Source: Pseudomonas mosselii | Lineage (GTDB): Bacteria; Pseudomonadota; Gammaproteobacteria; Pseudomonadales; Pseudomonadaceae | Direction of reading: 5' to 3' | Assembly (NCBI RefSeq): GCF_003205295.1 | Contig: NZ_QJRP01000017.1 | Span: 56,050 to 120,049, forward strand | DNA length: 64,000 bases | Shown here: positions 61,904 through 64,000 of the stretch, piece by piece | Layout of the letters: each line of letters opens with the position of its first letter | Position numbering within the stretch: the stretch's first letter is position 1 | Notes under the pieces: generated by a model | Told to the model about the DNA's origin: nothing | Database searches by the model: none | The model's input: the letters and a program-made list of their open reading frames with translations, nothing else | Made by a program: the position numbers and the translations under genes

Positions 61904-62089
61904 GAAACAATCCTCTCAATTAATTACGCGCGGCACTTTACCAGTTTCCGGCGCCTAACGGCGCTTTTCCGTCGAATGAAGCCCATGCACGTTCTGCTTG
62001 GGGCATAATGCGCACTACATTTTGTCCTGGGGCCATCACTTCCTACAGCCCCGTTGTCTTTTCCCCTCGCCTGCAGGGTTTGTGCATTT

Positions 62090-63553
62090 ATGATCAAGAC
62101 GCTCCGCCCACTGCTGCTCGCCGGCCTGTTCCTGCCCCTGTCGCTGTCCGTGCAGGCCGCCGCCGTCAACACCAGCCTGCCACCGAAGGTGCAGCAGGCG
62201 CTCAAGACCAACAAGCTGCAGGACTCCGCCCTGTCCCTGGTCATGCTACCGCTGGACGGCCCGGGCACGGCGACCGTGTTCAACGCCGATGTGTCGGTCA
62301 ACCCAGCCTCGACCATGAAACTGGTCACCACCTACGCCGCGCTGGAACTGCTGGGCCCGACCTTCCAATGGAAAACCGAGTTCTATACCGACGGTACCCT
62401 GAGCAACGGCGTGCTTAACGGCAACCTGTACCTCAAGGGTGGTGGCGACCCCAAGCTGAACATGGAGAAACTTTGGTTGCTGATGCGCGACCTGCGCGCC
62501 AACGGCGTGCGCACCATCACCGGCGACCTGGTCCTGGACCGCAGCCATTTCGTGCAGCCCAACCTGCCGCAGTTCGATGACGACGGCGGCGACGAGAACA
62601 AGCCGTTCCTGGTCAAGCCGGACTCGCTGCTGGTCAACCTCAAGGCCCTGCGCTTCGTCGCCCGCAACGACGGTGGCAAGGTCAACGTCTCGGTCGAGCC
62701 ACCGATCGCCAGCATCCGCATCGACAACCAGGTCAAGGCCGTGGCCGGCAAGCAATGCACCGGCGATGTGCGCTACAACCCGGTAGTCCAGCCGGACGGC
62801 GTCAGCGTGACGGTCAGTGGCCAGCTCGCCGACGGTTGCAACTCGCAGACCTACCTGTCGCTGCTGGACCATCCGACCTACGCGGCCGGTGCCGTGCGGG
62901 CGATCTGGAACGAGCTGGGCGGCAGCATCCAGGGCCGCGACCGCATCGAGAACGTACCGAAGAGCGCTCGTCTGTTGGCCCGCGCTTTCTCGCCGGACTT
63001 GGTGGAGGTGATCCGCGACATCAACAAGTACAGCAACAACACCATGGCCCAGCAGCTGTTCCTGAGCCTTGGCGCGCAGTTCCGCACCGATGCGGACGGC
63101 GACGACGCCCGCGCGGCCCAACGTGTCGTGCGTCAGTGGATGGCGAAGAAAGGCATCACCTCGCCGCACCTGGTAATGGAGAACGGCTCGGGTTTGTCCC
63201 GCGCCGAGCGGGTCAGCACCCGCGAGATGGCGGCGTTGCTGCAGGCGGCCTGGAAGAGCCCTTACGCGGCCGAGTTCATTAGCTCCATGCCGCTGGTGGG
63301 GATGGACGGCACCATGCGCAAGCGGCTCAAGCGCACGGCCATGACCGGCGAGGGGCACATCAAGACCGGAACCCTGAACACCGTACGGGCGATTGCCGGG
63401 TTCAGCCGGGACAGTAACGGGCACACCTGGGCGGTGGCGGCCATTCTCAATGATCCCAAGCCTTGGGGGGCTTCGCAGGTGCTGGACCAGGTGTTGCTGG
63501 ATCTTTATCGCCAGCCCAAGGCGGGGAATGGGACTGTTGGGGTGATGCCTTGA
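62090..63553 (+). CDS. dacB: D-alanyl-D-alanine carboxypeptidase/endopeptidase DacB (PBP4)
   Basis: 487 residues. A signal peptide (to about 20) and a class C PBP catalytic domain: SxxK in NPASTMKL, SxN in KYSNNTMAQ and KTG in HIKTGTLN. It trims peptidoglycan stem peptides and cross-links in the periplasm; loss of dacB induces ampC in some pseudomonads. The start at 62090 gives MIKTLRPLLLAGLFLPLSL, a proper leader. Confidence 0.96.
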   Translation: MIKTLRPLLLAGLFLPLSLSVQAAAVNTSLPPKVQQALKTNKLQDSALSLVMLPLDGPGTATVFNADVSVNPASTMKLVTTYAALELLGPTFQWKTEFYTDGTLSNGVLNGNLYLKGGGDPKLNMEKLWLLMRDLRANGVRTITGDLVLDRSHFVQPNLPQFDDDGGDENKPFLVKPDSLLVNLKALRFVARNDGGKVNVSVEPPIASIRIDNQVKAVAGKQCTGDVRYNPVVQPDGVSVTVSGQLADGCNSQTYLSLLDHPTYAAGAVRAIWNELGGSIQGRDRIENVPKSARLLARAFSPDLVEVIRDINKYSNNTMAQQLFLSLGAQFRTDADGDDARAAQRVVRQWMAKKGITSPHLVMENGSGLSRAERVSTREMAALLQAAWKSPYAAEFISSMPLVGMDGTMRKRLKRTAMTGEGHIKTGTLNTVRAIAGFSRDSNGHTWAVAAILNDPKPWGASQVLDQVLLDLYRQPKAGNGTVGVMP

Positions 63554-63627
63554 TTTGAGTGGGCTGGGGCTTGGCCTTGGCTTTTAAGGTGTTGGTTTTA
63601 AGGGTTGTAAGCGCATTCATTGGCGAT

Positions 63628-63648
63628 GGTGACGCATAGTCACCTTTT
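63628..63648 (+). terminator. Probable terminator after dacB
   Basis: Stem GGTGAC/GTCACC with loop GCATA and four T; 74 nt past the dacB stop. It forms the left part of the repeat at the window edge. Confidence 0.65.
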
Positions 63649-64000
63649 CGCCCTTACGGCGAGTTCCTTTTTGAAGGATCTGTAGAGACCGGACACATCG
63701 CTGACACATGTGCGCAGACATGGTTGACACTTCCTGGCAGCCCCCTTTGCCAGGAAGTGTCAACCATGTCTCCGTACACGTGTCCACCATGTGTCCGGTC
63801 TCTACAAAGGATCAAAAAGGAACCAAAAAATCCTCGCTCCATTCATCCGGCCCCTGCGCTTCGCTCCGGGGTTCCCTCGCTCCGTTCTTGCTCCCGGGAG
63901 GACCGCGCTGAACGCCCCATCCTGGGGCGCAGCGCTTGACGGCCATCCATGGCCGTCACCTCCCTGCGCAAGAACTCCGCTCGGCCTCCTGAAGTCGCAA
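63649..64000. repeat. Non-coding Pseudomonas repeat region
   Basis: Outside the MITE the sequence is a string of short palindromes: GACGGCCATCCATGGCCGTC near 63938-63957, CCCCATCCTGGGG near 63917-63929, and GCCCTTACGGC near 63649-63660. It has no credible gene; the apparent frames are short and lack ribosome sites. From memory it resembles a multicopy intergenic sequence of the P. putida and P. fluorescens groups. It runs off the right edge. Confidence 0.6.
63681..63806. mobile_element. 126-bp MITE with 59-bp terminal inverted repeats
   Basis: The left arm 63681-63739 and the inverted right arm 63748-63806 match at 53 of 59 positions; they are joined by 8 nt. Ends begin TGTAGAGACCGGACACA and close with the complement. 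The 7-bp sequence AAGGATC stands directly on both sides (63674-63680 and 63807-63813), a target duplication. There is no transposase. The TGT...ACA ends and the repeated GACACAT units suggest mobilisation by an IS481-like transposase, by inference. Confidence 0.85.

Noticed and set aside
63708..63939. Small plus-strand frames across the MITE and the end repeat
   Set aside because: They cross the inverted arms, have no ribosome site and read through palindromes; not genes.

Overview
The window is a GC-rich stretch of core chromosome from a fluorescent Pseudomonas, most likely of the P. putida group. The evidence is the gene order apbE-gap-mfd-csiV-SNF2-nagZ-psrA-lexA-sulA-topA-fadAB-usp-uup-slt-cheV and acnA-aer2, the protein sequences themselves, and many Pseudomonas-type REP palindromes between genes. 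No prophage, CRISPR array, plasmid gene or intact insertion sequence was found. Assignments rest on reading the sequence and on family knowledge; no database search was run.

Layout. 1-2.0 kb: the 5' part of apbE and a long-form GAPDH, both on the minus strand. 2.1-9.5 kb: mfd, csiV and a SWIM/SNF2 helicase on the plus strand. 9.6-13.7 kb: nagZ, then a regulatory hub where psrA (minus) and lexA-sulA (plus) diverge. Two PsrA-type boxes lie beside psrA and two SOS boxes beside lexA. Two hypothetical genes follow. 13.8-20.2 kb: topA, a DUF1653 protein and the fadBA beta-oxidation operon, with a near-consensus PsrA box upstream of fadB that fits the known PsrA-fatty acid circuit. 20.6-26.8 kb: a membrane-anchored hypothetical, a universal stress protein, Uup, Slt and a MOSC protein. 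26.9-31.4 kb: signalling genes (cheV with a sigma-28-like promoter, a degenerate HPt-like protein, a NarL-type kinase/regulator pair) and a YegS lipid kinase. 31.7-36.6 kb: a ManC-type enzyme with a glycosyltransferase, moaB-moeA and a small lipoprotein. 36.7-42.6 kb: tRNA-Pro(CGG), mqo with an unexpected lipoprotein-like signal, a chemoreceptor and an ABC exporter. 42.8-49.6 kb: a 57-residue protein, pdxB, tusA, rlmM, acnA with a structured leader, and a CPBP protease. 49.7-55.6 kb: aer2 with a second sigma-28-like promoter, an RluA-family enzyme, an SOS-boxed hypothetical, a DUF836 protein, an ammonium channel and a YqjD/YqjE-like operon. 55.6-63.6 kb: dgt, a RocA2/RocS2 (EvgA/EvgS-type) system, yggL and dacB. 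63.6-64 kb: a non-coding Pseudomonas repeat interrupted by a 126-bp MITE.

The genes are mainly housekeeping: DNA repair and SOS (mfd, lexA, sulA, a new SOS-boxed gene), topology, fatty acid oxidation, TCA enzymes (acnA, mqo), cell-wall turnover (nagZ, slt, dacB), cofactors (moaB, moeA, pdxB) and taxis (cheV, two chemoreceptors). The observations most worth following are the MITE with its 7-bp target duplication, the SOS box on an unknown gene, the HPt-like protein with Asp where the phospho-His should be, the lipobox-bearing MQO, and a nearly perfect 52-nt hairpin at 20.64 kb.
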